From the NCBI GenBank assembly GCA_947625935.1, contig CANQQE010000009.1:45982-109981 (forward strand): a stretch of 64,000 bases of DNA, written 5' to 3'. The notes beneath the pieces are model-generated. The model searched no databases. It saw only the letters and a list, made by a program, of their open reading frames with translations, and was not told the origin of the DNA. The DNA comes from an uncultured Muribaculaceae bacterium (GTDB lineage Bacteria > Bacteroidota > Bacteroidia > Bacteroidales > Muribaculaceae). A program made the position numbers and the translations under genes. Positions 1-11,013 of the stretch are shown piece after piece. How positions within the stretch are numbered: the first letter of the stretch is position 1; every line of letters begins with the position of its first letter.

Positions 1-618
1 TTCCCATCGGCGGCCGACCGAATGGAAAACTACACCTACAATGGCGCGGCATCACTCGACCCCGCCGATATAAGCCACAACGGAATCACATCCATAGGCG
101 ATTACGCGCTGCGCGGACTCACCCAAGCTACCAAATTTGAGATTCCCGCTTCTCTTGAATCTATAGGCGACTACGCAATGGAGGATTGGACTTCTCTGAA
201 AGAGATGACCGCATACACCAACTCGGTTCCGTCAATCGGTGTTGACGTGTGGGCTGGAGTGAATCAACCTGCCGTGAAGCTCTATGTCAACACGAATATG
301 CAGAGCGAGTTCACCGAGGCCCCGCAATGGAAAGAATTTGACATTGTGCAATCTACGGGTGTCAGCGACGACATCATGGCCGATGGGGCCGACAGCGGCG
401 TGAAAGCGTTCTTCTCGGGCACCGACCTGATTGTCAAGGCCACGACCGAGATTGACAACGTGCGCGTCTACGACTCGGCTGCCCGACAGTGGGTTTACGT
501 CGAGCCGGCATCCGAGGAAATCACAATCGACACCGCAGCCTGGAACAGCCGCATCTACATTGTGGCCGTGGTGCTGACCGACGGTCGCACCGCCAACATA
601 AAGCTCGCGCGCCGATAA
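1..618 (+). CDS. Leucine-rich repeat (BspA-like) surface protein, C-terminal part
   Basis: The reading frame is open from the first base of the window, so this is the 3' end of a longer gene cut by the window edge. The visible part has two LRR_5/BspA-type repeats ('SIGDYALRGL' and 'SIGDYAMEDW'), which form solenoid surfaces in secreted Bacteroidales proteins. After a short linker the last ~70 residues read like a beta-sandwich and end 'SRIYIVAVVLTDGRTANIKLARR'-like (Tyr-Ile-Val strand, Asp-Gly turn, basic end), resembling a type A C-terminal sorting domain of the type IX secretion system. Function is unknown beyond probable surface binding or adhesion. The LRR assignment is firm; the sorting-domain call is an inference from pattern. 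Confidence 0.8.
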   Translation, partial: FPSAADRMENYTYNGAASLDPADISHNGITSIGDYALRGLTQATKFEIPASLESIGDYAMEDWTSLKEMTAYTNSVPSIGVDVWAGVNQPAVKLYVNTNMQSEFTEAPQWKEFDIVQSTGVSDDIMADGADSGVKAFFSGTDLIVKATTEIDNVRVYDSAARQWVYVEPASEEITIDTAAWNSRIYIVAVVLTDGRTANIKLARR

Positions 619-725
619 CCCCCGCCCAACAATCGTTCACTCACTATTGATGTTGTCACGGAATCTTCCTGTCAAATGTCGGGCCTGTCACACTCTAATT
701 CATATATTATTGCAAATCAGGCTTG

Positions 726-753
726 GTAGGGTCTGCCCATAGGCAAACCGACG
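726..753 (-). repeat. Degenerate copy of the palindromic intergenic repeat
   Basis: This 28-nt stretch matches 23 of 28 positions of the reverse complement of the repeat found twice at 60154-60278. The core TGCCCATRGGCAA is shared. It lies in the 186-nt gap between the LRR gene and trmB, which otherwise holds nothing recognisable. Confidence 0.6.
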
Positions 754-804
754 GGCAGCGGTCTATTGCCGGTAGTTACGCGACATACACTTTCTTAAAT
801 CATA

Positions 805-1602
805 ATGGGAAAAAACAAACTGAAAAAATTCAGGGATATGGAAACAATTGATTTTGTTTTTCAATATCCCTTTGCCGTTCTTAAAGAGGAGGGATTCCCC
901 CTCAAAGAGAAATGGCGGTCTACCTTTTTCAAAAACAACAATCCCATCGTGCTCGAACTTGGATGCGGCAAGGGGGAATACACCGTGGGGCTTGCCCGCA
1001 GATTCCCCGACCGAAACTACATAGGAGTTGACATTAAAGGGGCGCGTATGTGGACAGGTGCCTGCCAGGCGCGCGACGAGAAACTCGGCAACGTGGCGTT
1101 TCTGCGCACCGACATCGAGCTTATCGACCACTTTTTCGCTCCCGGCGAAGTCGATGAGATATGGGTGACGTTCGCCGACCCGCAGATGAAGAAAGTCAGG
1201 AAACGACTCACAGGCACACGCTTTCTGTCGCTTTACCGGCATATACTCACCCCGGGCGGACTTATCCACCTCAAGACCGACAGCCCGTTCCTCTACACCT
1301 ATACGCGGCTGATGGCGCGGCACAACTCCATCCCGGTGGAAATCGACACCGACGACCTCTATAACGGCGACGGCGCGCTGACAGGCCCGATACTCGACAT
1401 CAAGACTTTCTATGAACAGCAATGGCTCGACCGAGGGCTGACAATCAAATACCTGCGTATGCGACTACCCGCCCAAGGGCAACTAACCGAGCCGGAGGCC
1501 GACATTGAGCCTGACACCTACCGCAGCTTCTCGCGCGGATGGATACAATGCCCCGACGAGATGGCCCGCCGGACTGCCGACACCGGCAATCAAACCCTGT
1601 AA
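805..1602 (+). CDS. trmB: tRNA (guanine-N7-)-methyltransferase
   Basis: TrmB uses S-adenosylmethionine to make m7G46 in the variable loop of tRNAs, in the cytoplasm. The SAM-binding motif I '[15 protein letters not shown]' is at about residues 50-64, followed by acidic motif II '[10 protein letters not shown]' and the family motif '[13 protein letters not shown]' (TrmB proteins usually have F-x-D-P-W-x-K-x-R-H). Length 265 fits the Bacteroidetes form with an extended C-terminus. The ATG at 805 is followed by a Lys-rich start, as expected. It opens a tight run with mrp (21-nt gap) and an esterase gene (13-nt gap), so cotranscription is likely. Confidence 0.95.
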   Translation: MGKNKLKKFRDMETIDFVFQYPFAVLKEEGFPLKEKWRSTFFKNNNPIVLELGCGKGEYTVGLARRFPDRNYIGVDIKGARMWTGACQARDEKLGNVAFLRTDIELIDHFFAPGEVDEIWVTFADPQMKKVRKRLTGTRFLSLYRHILTPGGLIHLKTDSPFLYTYTRLMARHNSIPVEIDTDDLYNGDGALTGPILDIKTFYEQQWLDRGLTIKYLRMRLPAQGQLTEPEADIEPDTYRSFSRGWIQCPDEMARRTADTGNQTL

Positions 1603-1623
1603 AAAAACTAAAAACATAACCAA

Positions 1624-2733
1624 ATGGAAACGTTATATCCCGCAAAAATAATCGAAGCACTGCGCACAGTCCGCTATCCCGGCAACGGCAAAAACATCGT
1701 GGAACTCGGCATGGTCGAGGACGATATTCGCATCGACGGCAACCGCGTGAGCTTCTCTCTTATATTCGACCGCCCCACCGACCCGTTTATCAGATCGTTG
1801 GTGAAATCGGCTGAAACAGCCATCCTCACCCATGTGTCGCCCCAGGTCGACATAAAGGGCAACATCGCCGTGAAGACCCGGCAGGCCGCTCCGGCCGCGC
1901 CTGTGAATCCGCTCCCGGGTGTCAAAAACATAATCGGCGTTTCGTCGGGAAAAGGGGGTGTCGGCAAATCGACCGTAGCCAGCAACCTCGCCGTGGCGCT
2001 CGCACGCGAAGGCTACAAGGTCGGGCTGCTCGATGCCGACATATTCGGCCCGTCGGTGCCTAAAATGTTCGGCGTTGAAAATGAAGGGCTTTATATGCAC
2101 AACGTCGATGGGCGCGACCTAATCATACCGTTGGAACGCTACGGCGTGAAAGTGCTGTCAATCGGTTTCCTTGTCGACAAAAACAGCCCCGTGCTATGGC
2201 GGGGGGCCATGGCCTCGACCGCGCTTAAACAACTCATAAACGATGCCGACTGGGGCGACCTCGACTATTTCCTGATTGATATGCCACCCGGAACGAGCGA
2301 CATACATCTGACACTCGTGCAGACACTCGCCATCACAGGGGTAGTCATCGTCAGCACTCCTCAGGAGGTAGCGCTCGCCGACGCCCGAAAAGGGATAGCC
2401 ATGTTCACAGGCGACAAGGTAAACGTACCCATTCTCGGAATTGTCGAGAATATGGCCTGGTTCACCCCAGAGCGACACCCCGACGAACGTTATTACATCT
2501 TCGGCAAAGAAGGTGCGGTGAATGTAGCCAAGGAGCTTGGCATAAGACTGTTAGGGCAGATTCCGATTGTGGGCGCCATCTGCGAGGGCGGCGACAACGG
2601 AACACCCATCGCGCTTCAGGATTCCATTACGGGTCAGGCGTTTATGCACGTCGCCCGCGAGGTGATCGACGCTGTCGATGAGCGCAACGGAACCCTACCA
2701 CCTACCCGAAAAGTCGATGTAACAAAGAAATAG
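1624..2733 (+). CDS. mrp: Mrp/NBP35-family P-loop ATPase (Fe-S cluster carrier)
   Basis: Cytosolic ATPase of the Mrp/ApbC/Nbp35 family, which carries or inserts iron-sulfur clusters. The N-terminal ~85 residues are a MIP18/DUF59-like domain; the deviant Walker A 'SSGKGGVGKST' is near residue 108, followed by 'LLDADIFGPSVP' and 'IDMPPGTSD', all family signatures. The C-terminal CPxC motif that bridges the cluster in ApbC/Nbp35 is not seen: the segment after 'VENMAWF' reads 'TPERHPDERYYIFG'. That is the form I recall from Bacteroidetes homologues, so a lineage trait rather than damage is likely. Sits between trmB and an esterase gene. Confidence 0.92.
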   Translation: METLYPAKIIEALRTVRYPGNGKNIVELGMVEDDIRIDGNRVSFSLIFDRPTDPFIRSLVKSAETAILTHVSPQVDIKGNIAVKTRQAAPAAPVNPLPGVKNIIGVSSGKGGVGKSTVASNLAVALAREGYKVGLLDADIFGPSVPKMFGVENEGLYMHNVDGRDLIIPLERYGVKVLSIGFLVDKNSPVLWRGAMASTALKQLINDADWGDLDYFLIDMPPGTSDIHLTLVQTLAITGVVIVSTPQEVALADARKGIAMFTGDKVNVPILGIVENMAWFTPERHPDERYYIFGKEGAVNVAKELGIRLLGQIPIVGAICEGGDNGTPIALQDSITGQAFMHVAREVIDAVDERNGTLPPTRKVDVTKK

Positions 2734-2746
2734 CCCCGAAAAAGCC

Positions 2747-3676
2747 ATGAAATCCATCCTAACTTTGGCCGCAACCGTTTTGCTGTCAGCCATTTCAGTC
2801 TTAGCAGCTCCCCCAGTTATAACCCCATCCGGCAAGTCTGTTACATCCGGTAGGCTCGAAACCGCCAGAATCTATTCTCCCGAGATGGCCGACAGCATCG
2901 ACATTGACATCTGGACACCTGACGGATACCCCTCCGCGGGGCGTTACCCGGTGGTGTATATGCACGACGGGCAAAACCTCTTTGACGCGGCTACGACATG
3001 GAACCGACAGGCATGGGAAATCGACTCCGTCGCAGGCCCCTTGATGGCCGATGGACTGATCAGACCCGCGATAATCGTGGGAATCTACAGCAAAGATGCC
3101 ACCCGCGTGGGCGACCTGATGCCCGACAAGCCGGTTGCTGCGATCAGCAACGACTCCATCAGCGGGATATTGGCCCGGTTCTGTCCCGGAGGAGTGAAAG
3201 GGGGCAAATATGTCGAGTTTATCGCCAAGACGCTCAAACCGTTCATCGATGCCGCCTACCCTACGTTGCCCGAACCTGAGGCAACATTCGTGATGGGCTC
3301 AAGCATGGGCGGACTCGCGTCAATCTACGCCATGTGCGAGCACCCCGAAACATTTGGCGGAGCGGCCTGCCTTTCGACCCACTGGTCGGGGCTAACCTAT
3401 CGCAACGACATATTTCCCGCCGCGATGCGCGGTTATCTCACCGCCTCACTGCCCCGCGACAACCGACACAAACTCTACATGGACTGCGGCGACCGCACCA
3501 TCGACGAGGTCTACATCCCCTACTTCTTCGAGATGAACGCGCTGGCCGACAGCCTCGGCTACGACAACGCACGGCTGCTCACGCCGTTCTTCCCCGGCCA
3601 CAGACACAGCGAGGACTCTTGGGCATCACGCGTGGCCGTCCCGCTGCGCTTCCTGCTCCCGCCTGAACGCCAATGA
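2747..3676 (+). CDS. Exported alpha/beta-hydrolase, esterase D/IroE-like (PF00756)
   Basis: A signal peptide is clear (residues 1-20, 'LTLAATVLLSAISVLA'), so the enzyme is periplasmic or outer-membrane exposed. The fold markers are 'PVVYMHDGQNLFD' (oxyanion-side strand), the nucleophile elbow 'VMGSSMGGLAS' with its Ser at the centre of G-x-S-x-G, and a late His in 'FPGHRHSEDSW'. This is the putative esterase family that includes esterase D, enterochelin esterase-like and feruloyl-esterase-like proteins; the substrate cannot be told from sequence. It follows mrp by 13 nt. After it, a promoter for pyrG begins. Confidence 0.85.
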   Translation: MKSILTLAATVLLSAISVLAAPPVITPSGKSVTSGRLETARIYSPEMADSIDIDIWTPDGYPSAGRYPVVYMHDGQNLFDAATTWNRQAWEIDSVAGPLMADGLIRPAIIVGIYSKDATRVGDLMPDKPVAAISNDSISGILARFCPGGVKGGKYVEFIAKTLKPFIDAAYPTLPEPEATFVMGSSMGGLASIYAMCEHPETFGGAACLSTHWSGLTYRNDIFPAAMRGYLTASLPRDNRHKLYMDCGDRTIDEVYIPYFFEMNALADSLGYDNARLLTPFFPGHRHSEDSWASRVAVPLRFLLPPERQ

Positions 3677-3699
3677 CACCGAAGCCCGCGAAATTCTTG

Positions 3700-3730
3700 T
3701 TGGGGATTAGAATGGAATTTTGTAATTTTG
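3700..3730 (+). promoter_or_regulatory. Promoter of pyrG (Bacteroidetes sigma-A type)
   Basis: TTG (3700-3702), 20 nt, then TAATTTTG (3723-3730), an exact match to TAnnTTTG. Start of transcription is expected near 3736, giving a leader of about 25 nt before the GTG start of pyrG. Confidence 0.7.
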
Positions 3731-3738
3731 CGCTTTAA

Positions 3739-5376
<1,638 letters not shown>

Positions 5377-5420
5377 ATAGCGATAATTAACAACGATCAC
5401 ACAACCACCAAATTTAGCTA

Positions 5421-7514
5421 ATGGATAAAAACACCATTTTAGGACTGCTCATGATGGCTGCCGTCGTCTTTGGGTTCATGTACCTCAACAAGCCGTCTGA
5501 GGAGGAGATTCAGGCTCAGAAAGCCTTGCAGGAACAAGCCGAGCGGCAGCAACGACAACAGGCCGACGAAGCCGCGCGACGCGCCATGACTCTCGACTCG
5601 ATAACACCCGCCGAGACATCGACTCTGCGACGGGTTATAGCGACCGCCGGGGTCGCCGACTCGACCGGGCGTCACAACTACACCACAGCGGCAGTGAAAC
5701 TGACCGCCGACGCCGACGGAAACATCTCTGGCTCGGTCAACGCCCTCGACACCACAGTCAGCGTTAACGATCTGCTCGCCAACAACTACTCCGGGCTCAC
5801 CCGCCAGCAAGCGATCGACGCCACGGCCAACCTGCGCCGCGCCATTGCCGACGGAGACCGCTACGGCAGCTTCGGACGCCACCTGCACGGCGACTCATCG
5901 ACCGTAGTGCTCGAAAACGACCTGCTCAAGCTCGAACTCGCCAACAAGGGCGGTATCATTTCTCAGGCAACGCTAAAAGACTATGACACCTACGTCGGCG
6001 GCGACACAGCCTTGGTCAAACTGTTCACCCCGCAGACGAGCGGCTACAGCTTCATCCTGTCGTCAGCATCGCAACGCTTCGACACCGGCGACTTCTACTT
6101 CACCCCTGTCGTGGAGAACGACTCGACAGTCCTGATGAAGCTCGACCTTGAGAAAGGCGCGATGTGGGGGCTGCGCTACACCCTCCGCCCAGGCAGCTAC
6201 GTCGTGAAGATGGAAGTAGTGCAGTCAGGCATGAACACAATCATACCATCGTCGGTAGCTTCGATTGACATGCAGTGGAGCCAGAAGATGGCGCGCAACG
6301 AGACCGGACGCACATTCGAGGAGCGCAACAGCGGCATCTTCTACAAATACTCGGGCGAGGGACCCGACAACCTCAGCGAGACATCCGACGACTCCAAATC
6401 GCTCAACCAGAAAGTGAAATGGATTTCGTTCAAAAACCAGTTCTTCTCGTCGGTGATGATTCCCACCACATCGTTCGCATCGGCCGAACTGAAATCAACC
6501 GTGATAAAGGACGACCCCCGCTTCCTGAAACAGATGGATGTGAAGGCCACAATGGACTACTCGTCGACATCGGCCAACCCCGTCAGCTTCGACTTCTTCC
6601 TCGGTCCCAACCTCTATCCCCTTTTGGCGAGCCTCGACGACACCGTCTCACCCGACGAAGACCTTGAACTGACCCACCTGATTCCGTTGGGATGGAGCCT
6701 GTTCCGCTGGATCAACACGCTGATAATCATCCCCGTGTTCACCTTCCTCGGCTCGTTCATCTCCAACTACGGCGTCATCATACTCCTGCTCACCATCTTC
6801 ATCAAGATAATCCTCTTCCCCTTCACCTACAAGAGCTATATGTCGCAGGCCAAGATGCGCGTGCTCGCCCCCGAGATAAAGGAAATCAACGACAAATATC
6901 CCGGCAACGAGAACGCGATGACCCGCCAGCAGAAGACCATGCAGCTCTACAGCAAAGCCGGTGCCAGCCCATTCTCAGGCTGTCTCCCGCTGATGCTCCA
7001 GATGCCGGTGCTGATTGCCATGTTCTCATTCTTCCCCTCATGTATCGAGCTTCGCGGCGAGGCGTTCCTTTGGGCGAAAGACCTCTCCGCCCCCGACGTG
7101 ATTTTCACCCTGCCGTTCACCATACCCTTCTACGGCAACCACGTCAGCCTGTTCTGCTTGCTCATGACCGTGACCAACATCCTCTACACCCAGATCAATA
7201 TGCAGAACCAGCCCACATCGGCCTCAATGCCGGGCATGAAATGGATGATGTATCTGATGCCGCTGATGTTCCTGTTCTTCTTCAACGACTACACGTCGGG
7301 GCTCAGCTACTACTACTTCCTGTCGCTTCTCATCACCATCATACAGACCTACATCTTCCGCCGTTGCGTCAACGAGAAGAAGGTGCGCGAACAGATGATG
7401 GCCAACGCCGCCAAGCCCAAAAAGAAATCAGGCTTCATGGCGCGCCTTGAGGAAGCGCAGCGTCGCCAGCAAGCCATGCTCCGCGAACAGCAGAAGCAGC
7501 AGAAACGGCGTTAA
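5421..7514 (+). CDS. yidC: Membrane protein insertase YidC (Oxa1 family)
   Basis: Inserts and folds inner-membrane proteins, with or without SecYEG. An N-terminal membrane anchor (residues ~4-22, 'ILGLLMMAAVVFGFMYLN') is followed by a long periplasmic beta-supersandwich domain (~residues 150-400) and the conserved Oxa1 core with five membrane segments from about residue 420. The core carries 'GGVII..LTIFIKIILFPFTYKSY', the hydrophilic-groove region, and 'GCLPLMLQMPVLIAMFSF'. The C-terminus is strongly basic, as expected for ribosome contact. 697 residues is larger than E. coli YidC (548), typical for Bacteroidetes. A strong hairpin terminator follows at 7541. Confidence 0.97.
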   Translation: MDKNTILGLLMMAAVVFGFMYLNKPSEEEIQAQKALQEQAERQQRQQADEAARRAMTLDSITPAETSTLRRVIATAGVADSTGRHNYTTAAVKLTADADGNISGSVNALDTTVSVNDLLANNYSGLTRQQAIDATANLRRAIADGDRYGSFGRHLHGDSSTVVLENDLLKLELANKGGIISQATLKDYDTYVGGDTALVKLFTPQTSGYSFILSSASQRFDTGDFYFTPVVENDSTVLMKLDLEKGAMWGLRYTLRPGSYVVKMEVVQSGMNTIIPSSVASIDMQWSQKMARNETGRTFEERNSGIFYKYSGEGPDNLSETSDDSKSLNQKVKWISFKNQFFSSVMIPTTSFASAELKSTVIKDDPRFLKQMDVKATMDYSSTSANPVSFDFFLGPNLYPLLASLDDTVSPDEDLELTHLIPLGWSLFRWINTLIIIPVFTFLGSFISNYGVIILLLTIFIKIILFPFTYKSYMSQAKMRVLAPEIKEINDKYPGNENAMTRQQKTMQLYSKAGASPFSGCLPLMLQMPVLIAMFSFFPSCIELRGEAFLWAKDLSAPDVIFTLPFTIPFYGNHVSLFCLLMTVTNILYTQINMQNQPTSASMPGMKWMMYLMPLMFLFFFNDYTSGLSYYYFLSLLITIIQTYIFRRCVNEKKVREQMMANAAKPKKKSGFMARLEEAQRRQQAMLREQQKQQKRR

Positions 7515-7540
7515 TCCGCCATCGCCATAACTACTTTACA

Positions 7541-7575
7541 GCGGGGGCTGCCGGATTTAGTCCGGCAGCCCCCGC
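7541..7575 (+). terminator. Intrinsic terminator after yidC
   Basis: Perfect 15-bp stem (7541-7555 with 7561-7575) around a 5-nt loop TTTAG. The following bases CGGCATTTTCATATA contain only a weak T run. It ends the pyrG-yidC unit. The rest of the gap to gadB (to 7799) is AT-rich and shows no gene. Confidence 0.85.
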
Positions 7576-7799
7576 CGGCATTTTCATATATAAACATTTG
7601 TTAATTATAGTGGATCTATCGAACATAATTATTTGTTAATCCATTACTATTTAACTGTGACACCTGTCAGAAAACAATCATTTTGAAAATGACTTCTAAC
7701 ACCACACCGTTCTTGCTATAAGCGACTTTTCGCATGATTTATTTCAAGACAACAGGTCATTGATATCCAGACAAACTAACCCTTTAAAATATAACCAAA

Positions 7800-9239
7800 A
7801 TGATTGACAAGAATTTTCGCAACGGCGACGCAAAAACCGACACTTTCGGCTCAAACGCAATGCTTCAACCCGCTCCCGTAGACAAAATACCCGACGGACC
7901 GACCACTCCTGAAGTCGCTTACCAGATGGTAAAAGACGAGACTTTCGCACAAACCCAGCCCCGACTCAACCTCGCCACGTTTGTGACAACATATATGGAC
8001 GAGTACGCCACAAAACTGATGAACGAGGCCATCAATGTCAACTATATAGACGAGACCGAATACCCGCGCATCGCAGTAATCAACGGCAAATGCATAAACA
8101 TTGTCGCCAACCTTTGGCATTCCCCCGAACAGGAAAAGTGGAAGACCGGCGCATTAGCCATCGGATCATCTGAAGCGTGCATGCTGGGCGGTATCGCCGC
8201 TTGGATCAGATGGCGCGAACGCCGTAAAAAAGAAGGTAAGCCCTACGACAAGCCAAACTTCATAATCTCGACCGGATACCAGATCGTATGGGAGAAATTC
8301 GCACAGCTATGGCAGATAGAGATGCGCACAGTTCCTTTGACTCTCGAAAAAACCACACTCGACCCGGAGGCTGTGATTAAGATGTGTGACGAAAACACAA
8401 TATGCGTAGTGCCTATCCAGGGTGTGACATGGACCGGACTTAACGATGACGTCGAAGCCCTCGACAAGGCTCTCGACGAGTTCAACACAAAGACAGGCTA
8501 CAACATTCCTATCCATGTCGACGCTGCGACGGGAGGTTTCATACTTCCGTTCCTCGACCCAGACAAGAAATGGGACTTCCGGCTGAAATGGGTTCTCTCA
8601 ATAAGCACATCAGGTCATAAATTCGGCCTTGTATATCCCGGTTTGGGATGGGTGGTATGGAAAGACAAATCATATCTTCCCGACGTGATGTCGTTCAGCG
8701 TCAACTACCTTGGAGCAGAGATACGCCAGGTCGGTCTGAACTTCTCCCGTCCCGCCGCACAGATTCTTGGTCAATACTACCAGTTTATCCGCCTTGGATT
8801 CCAGGGTTACAAAGAAGTACAGTACAACGCTATCACCGTATGCCGCTACCTGCATGAGCAAATCGGCAAGAGACCTCAGTTCCGGAACTACTCCGAGGAT
8901 GTCCCCAATCCACTGTTCGCATGGTTGATGAAACCTGAATATCAGAAGACCGCAAAATGGACCCTCTTTGACCTTCAGGATAAACTCGCGCAGAAGGGCT
9001 GGATGGTTCCCGCCTACACTATGCCGGCCAACATCGAGAACATCGTTGTGATGCGCGTGGTCTGCAAACAGGGCTTCAGCCGTGACATGGCCGATCAGCT
9101 CCTTGCCGACATCGACTTCGCCGTCAAAGAACTCGACGCCCTCGAATACCCCACCACGACCCGTATTGCCATGGAGAAAAACGTGCCTCTGACCTCAAAG
9201 GTAGCGTTCAACCACACTGGACGTCCGTCTACTAAGTAA
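7800..9239 (+). CDS. gadB: Glutamate decarboxylase
   Basis: PLP enzyme that decarboxylates glutamate to GABA, consuming an intracellular proton. The group II decarboxylase fold is plain: 'IGSSEACMLGG' near residue 122, 'HVDAATGGF' (Asp that contacts the PLP ring), and the Schiff-base Lys274 in 'STSGHKFGL'. Length 479 is close to E. coli GadB (466). The C-terminus 'FNHTGRPSTK' places a His (472) where E. coli GadB has the His that blocks the active site at neutral pH, so pH gating may be conserved (inference). The antiporter gene gadC lies 128 nt downstream on the same strand, with a long hairpin between them. Confidence 0.97.
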   Translation: MIDKNFRNGDAKTDTFGSNAMLQPAPVDKIPDGPTTPEVAYQMVKDETFAQTQPRLNLATFVTTYMDEYATKLMNEAINVNYIDETEYPRIAVINGKCINIVANLWHSPEQEKWKTGALAIGSSEACMLGGIAAWIRWRERRKKEGKPYDKPNFIISTGYQIVWEKFAQLWQIEMRTVPLTLEKTTLDPEAVIKMCDENTICVVPIQGVTWTGLNDDVEALDKALDEFNTKTGYNIPIHVDAATGGFILPFLDPDKKWDFRLKWVLSISTSGHKFGLVYPGLGWVVWKDKSYLPDVMSFSVNYLGAEIRQVGLNFSRPAAQILGQYYQFIRLGFQGYKEVQYNAITVCRYLHEQIGKRPQFRNYSEDVPNPLFAWLMKPEYQKTAKWTLFDLQDKLAQKGWMVPAYTMPANIENIVVMRVVCKQGFSRDMADQLLADIDFAVKELDALEYPTTTRIAMEKNVPLTSKVAFNHTGRPSTK

Positions 9240-9280
9240 TACGGATTCGCATCGATTAACTGATATTAGTCTATGACATT

Positions 9281-9341
9281 TCCCCCGGTGACAGTCCGCT
9301 GCCTACTTAAACTGTAGGGGGGCGATGGAGTCAGCGGGGGA
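9281..9341 (+). other. Long RNA hairpin between gadB and gadC
   Basis: TCCCCCGGTGAC (9281-9292) pairs with GTCAGCGGGGGA (9330-9341) with one mismatch in 12; inside, TCC/GGA (9295-9297 with 9327-9329) and CCTAC/GTAGG (9302-9306 with 9314-9318, 7-nt loop) extend the stem. Only an AT-rich, not T-only, tail follows. It may be a leaky terminator, an RNase-processing barrier or a regulatory element that sets the gadB:gadC ratio. Confidence 0.65.
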
Positions 9342-9367
9342 TTTAATTAAAATATGTGTTAGGTATT

Positions 9368-10921
9368 ATGAAAACTACTAACGTGACTCAGATAAAAAAA
9401 ACCGCCAAATTAGGGGTATTCACACTCGTCATAATGAACGTGGTGGCTGTGGTGTCTCTGCGCGGACTGCCCGCAGAGGCCGAGTATGGAATGAGTTCGG
9501 CGTTCTATTATCTATTCGCCGCAATAGTGTTTCTTATTCCTGTGTCATTGGTCGCAGCCGAGTTGGCGGCCATGTTCCCCTATCAGCAGGGCGGCATGTT
9601 CCGATGGATCGGGGAGGCTTTCGGACGAAAAACCGGATTTCTCGGTATCTGGCTCCAATGGATTGAAAGCACCATCTGGTTCCCGACCGTACTGACATTC
9701 GGTGCGGTGTCATTGGCGTTCATCGGCATGGACCATGTGGCCGATTCGCATCTGGCCGCCAACAAAATCTACACCATAGTCGTTGTTCTCGGTATTTATT
9801 GGATTGCGACACTCATATCCATGAAAGGACTTGGATGGGTAGGCAAGGTTTCGAAAATAGGAGGTATCGTGGGAACTGTGATTCCGGCAATCATCCTGGT
9901 GGTGCTCGGCGTAATATATCTCGCTACAGGCGGAACACCCCAGATGAATCTCCATGGCGACTTCTTCCCCGACCTGACCAATTTTGACAATGTAGTGCTT
10001 GCGGCCTCCATATTCCTATTCTATGCGGGTATGGAAATGTCGGGCATTCATGTGCGTGATGTGAAAAACCCAACCGTCAACTACCCTAAAGCGGTATTTC
10101 TCGGCGCATTGATTACTGTGCTTATATTCGTCTTGGGCACATACGCTCTCGGTTTAATAATTCCAGCAAAGGATATCAACTTAGTGCAGAGCCTTTTGGT
10201 GGGTTTTGACAACTATTTCGCTTATCTACATCTCAACTGGCTCACCCCGGTAATCGCCATCGCATTGGCGTTCGGCGTACTCGCCGGCGTCCTTACTTGG
10301 GTGGCAGGCCCCTCAAAAGGTATTTTTGCCGTCGGACAAGCCGGCTATCTGCCACCCTTCTTCCAGAAAACAAACAAATCAGGGGTTCAGAAAAATATCC
10401 TTCTGCTTCAGGGTGGTGCGGTAACATTGCTTGCGCTGCTGTTTGTGGTGATGCCGTCAGTACAGAGTTTCTACCAGATTTTGTCGCAGCTCACCGTACT
10501 GCTTTATCTGATCGCCTACCTGCTTATGTTCGCAGCCGCCATCTACCTCAGATATTCGATGAAGAACGCCCGACGTCCATTCCGCATCGGTTCCCGCGGT
10601 AATTGGCTGATGTGGGTAGTGGGAGGTGTAGGTTTTCTTGGTTCGTTACTTGCATTCGTGTTAAGCTTCTTCCCGCCCGACCAGATTTCGATGGGATCCA
10701 CAGCCGTATGGTACACAGTCCTGTTTGCAGGTGTGGCGGTGTTTGTTATCGCTCCGTTCATCATACTGATGTTCCGTAAGCCGTCTTGGGTCGCCAAGGG
10801 TTCTGACTTCGTTCCGTTCCATTGGCAGAAAGATCCCGATTCGCAGGCAAAACTCGCAGCGGCCGCTAAAGCTTTCGAGGAGTCACAAACTGCAGATAAC
10901 AATAGCACAGCACAGTCATAA
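9368..10921 (+). CDS. gadC: Glutamate:GABA antiporter (APC superfamily)
   Basis: Inner-membrane exchanger that imports glutamate and exports GABA, the partner of glutamate decarboxylase. About 12 hydrophobic segments are visible; the first carries the family stretch 'VVSLRGLPAEAEYGMSS', and 'FFYAG.EM.G.H..' lies in TM6, both characteristic of GadC-like transporters. The C-terminal tail after 'KPSWVAKGSDFVPFHW' is soluble and ~40 residues long, in the position of the E. coli C-plug that closes the channel at neutral pH. ATG at 9368 is preferred over an in-frame GTG at 9356 because the residues before it are not conserved-looking. Coupled with gadB for acid resistance. Confidence 0.95.
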   Translation: MKTTNVTQIKKTAKLGVFTLVIMNVVAVVSLRGLPAEAEYGMSSAFYYLFAAIVFLIPVSLVAAELAAMFPYQQGGMFRWIGEAFGRKTGFLGIWLQWIESTIWFPTVLTFGAVSLAFIGMDHVADSHLAANKIYTIVVVLGIYWIATLISMKGLGWVGKVSKIGGIVGTVIPAIILVVLGVIYLATGGTPQMNLHGDFFPDLTNFDNVVLAASIFLFYAGMEMSGIHVRDVKNPTVNYPKAVFLGALITVLIFVLGTYALGLIIPAKDINLVQSLLVGFDNYFAYLHLNWLTPVIAIALAFGVLAGVLTWVAGPSKGIFAVGQAGYLPPFFQKTNKSGVQKNILLLQGGAVTLLALLFVVMPSVQSFYQILSQLTVLLYLIAYLLMFAAAIYLRYSMKNARRPFRIGSRGNWLMWVVGGVGFLGSLLAFVLSFFPPDQISMGSTAVWYTVLFAGVAVFVIAPFIILMFRKPSWVAKGSDFVPFHWQKDPDSQAKLAAAAKAFEESQTADNNSTAQS

Positions 10922-10961
10922 CATTGAACTGATTTAACTTCATTGTCTGAAAAACAAAAGA

Positions 10962-10990
10962 GCGGCGGCCCCGAAACCCGGGGTCGCCGC
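10962..10990. terminator. Bidirectional terminator between gadC and the Sus-like operon
   Basis: 12-bp stem (10962-10973 with 10979-10990, one G-T wobble) and a 5-nt loop. Read on the minus strand it is followed by CTCTTTTGTTTTTC, so it is best suited to stop the Sus-like operon, but it lies after gadC as well. Confidence 0.8.
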
Positions 10991-11013
10991 CTTATTTGAA
11001 AATCTCGAGAAAA

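Noticed and set aside
763-1422. Long minus-strand ORF opposite trmB
   Set aside because: Antisense shadow of a clearly conserved gene; no family features.
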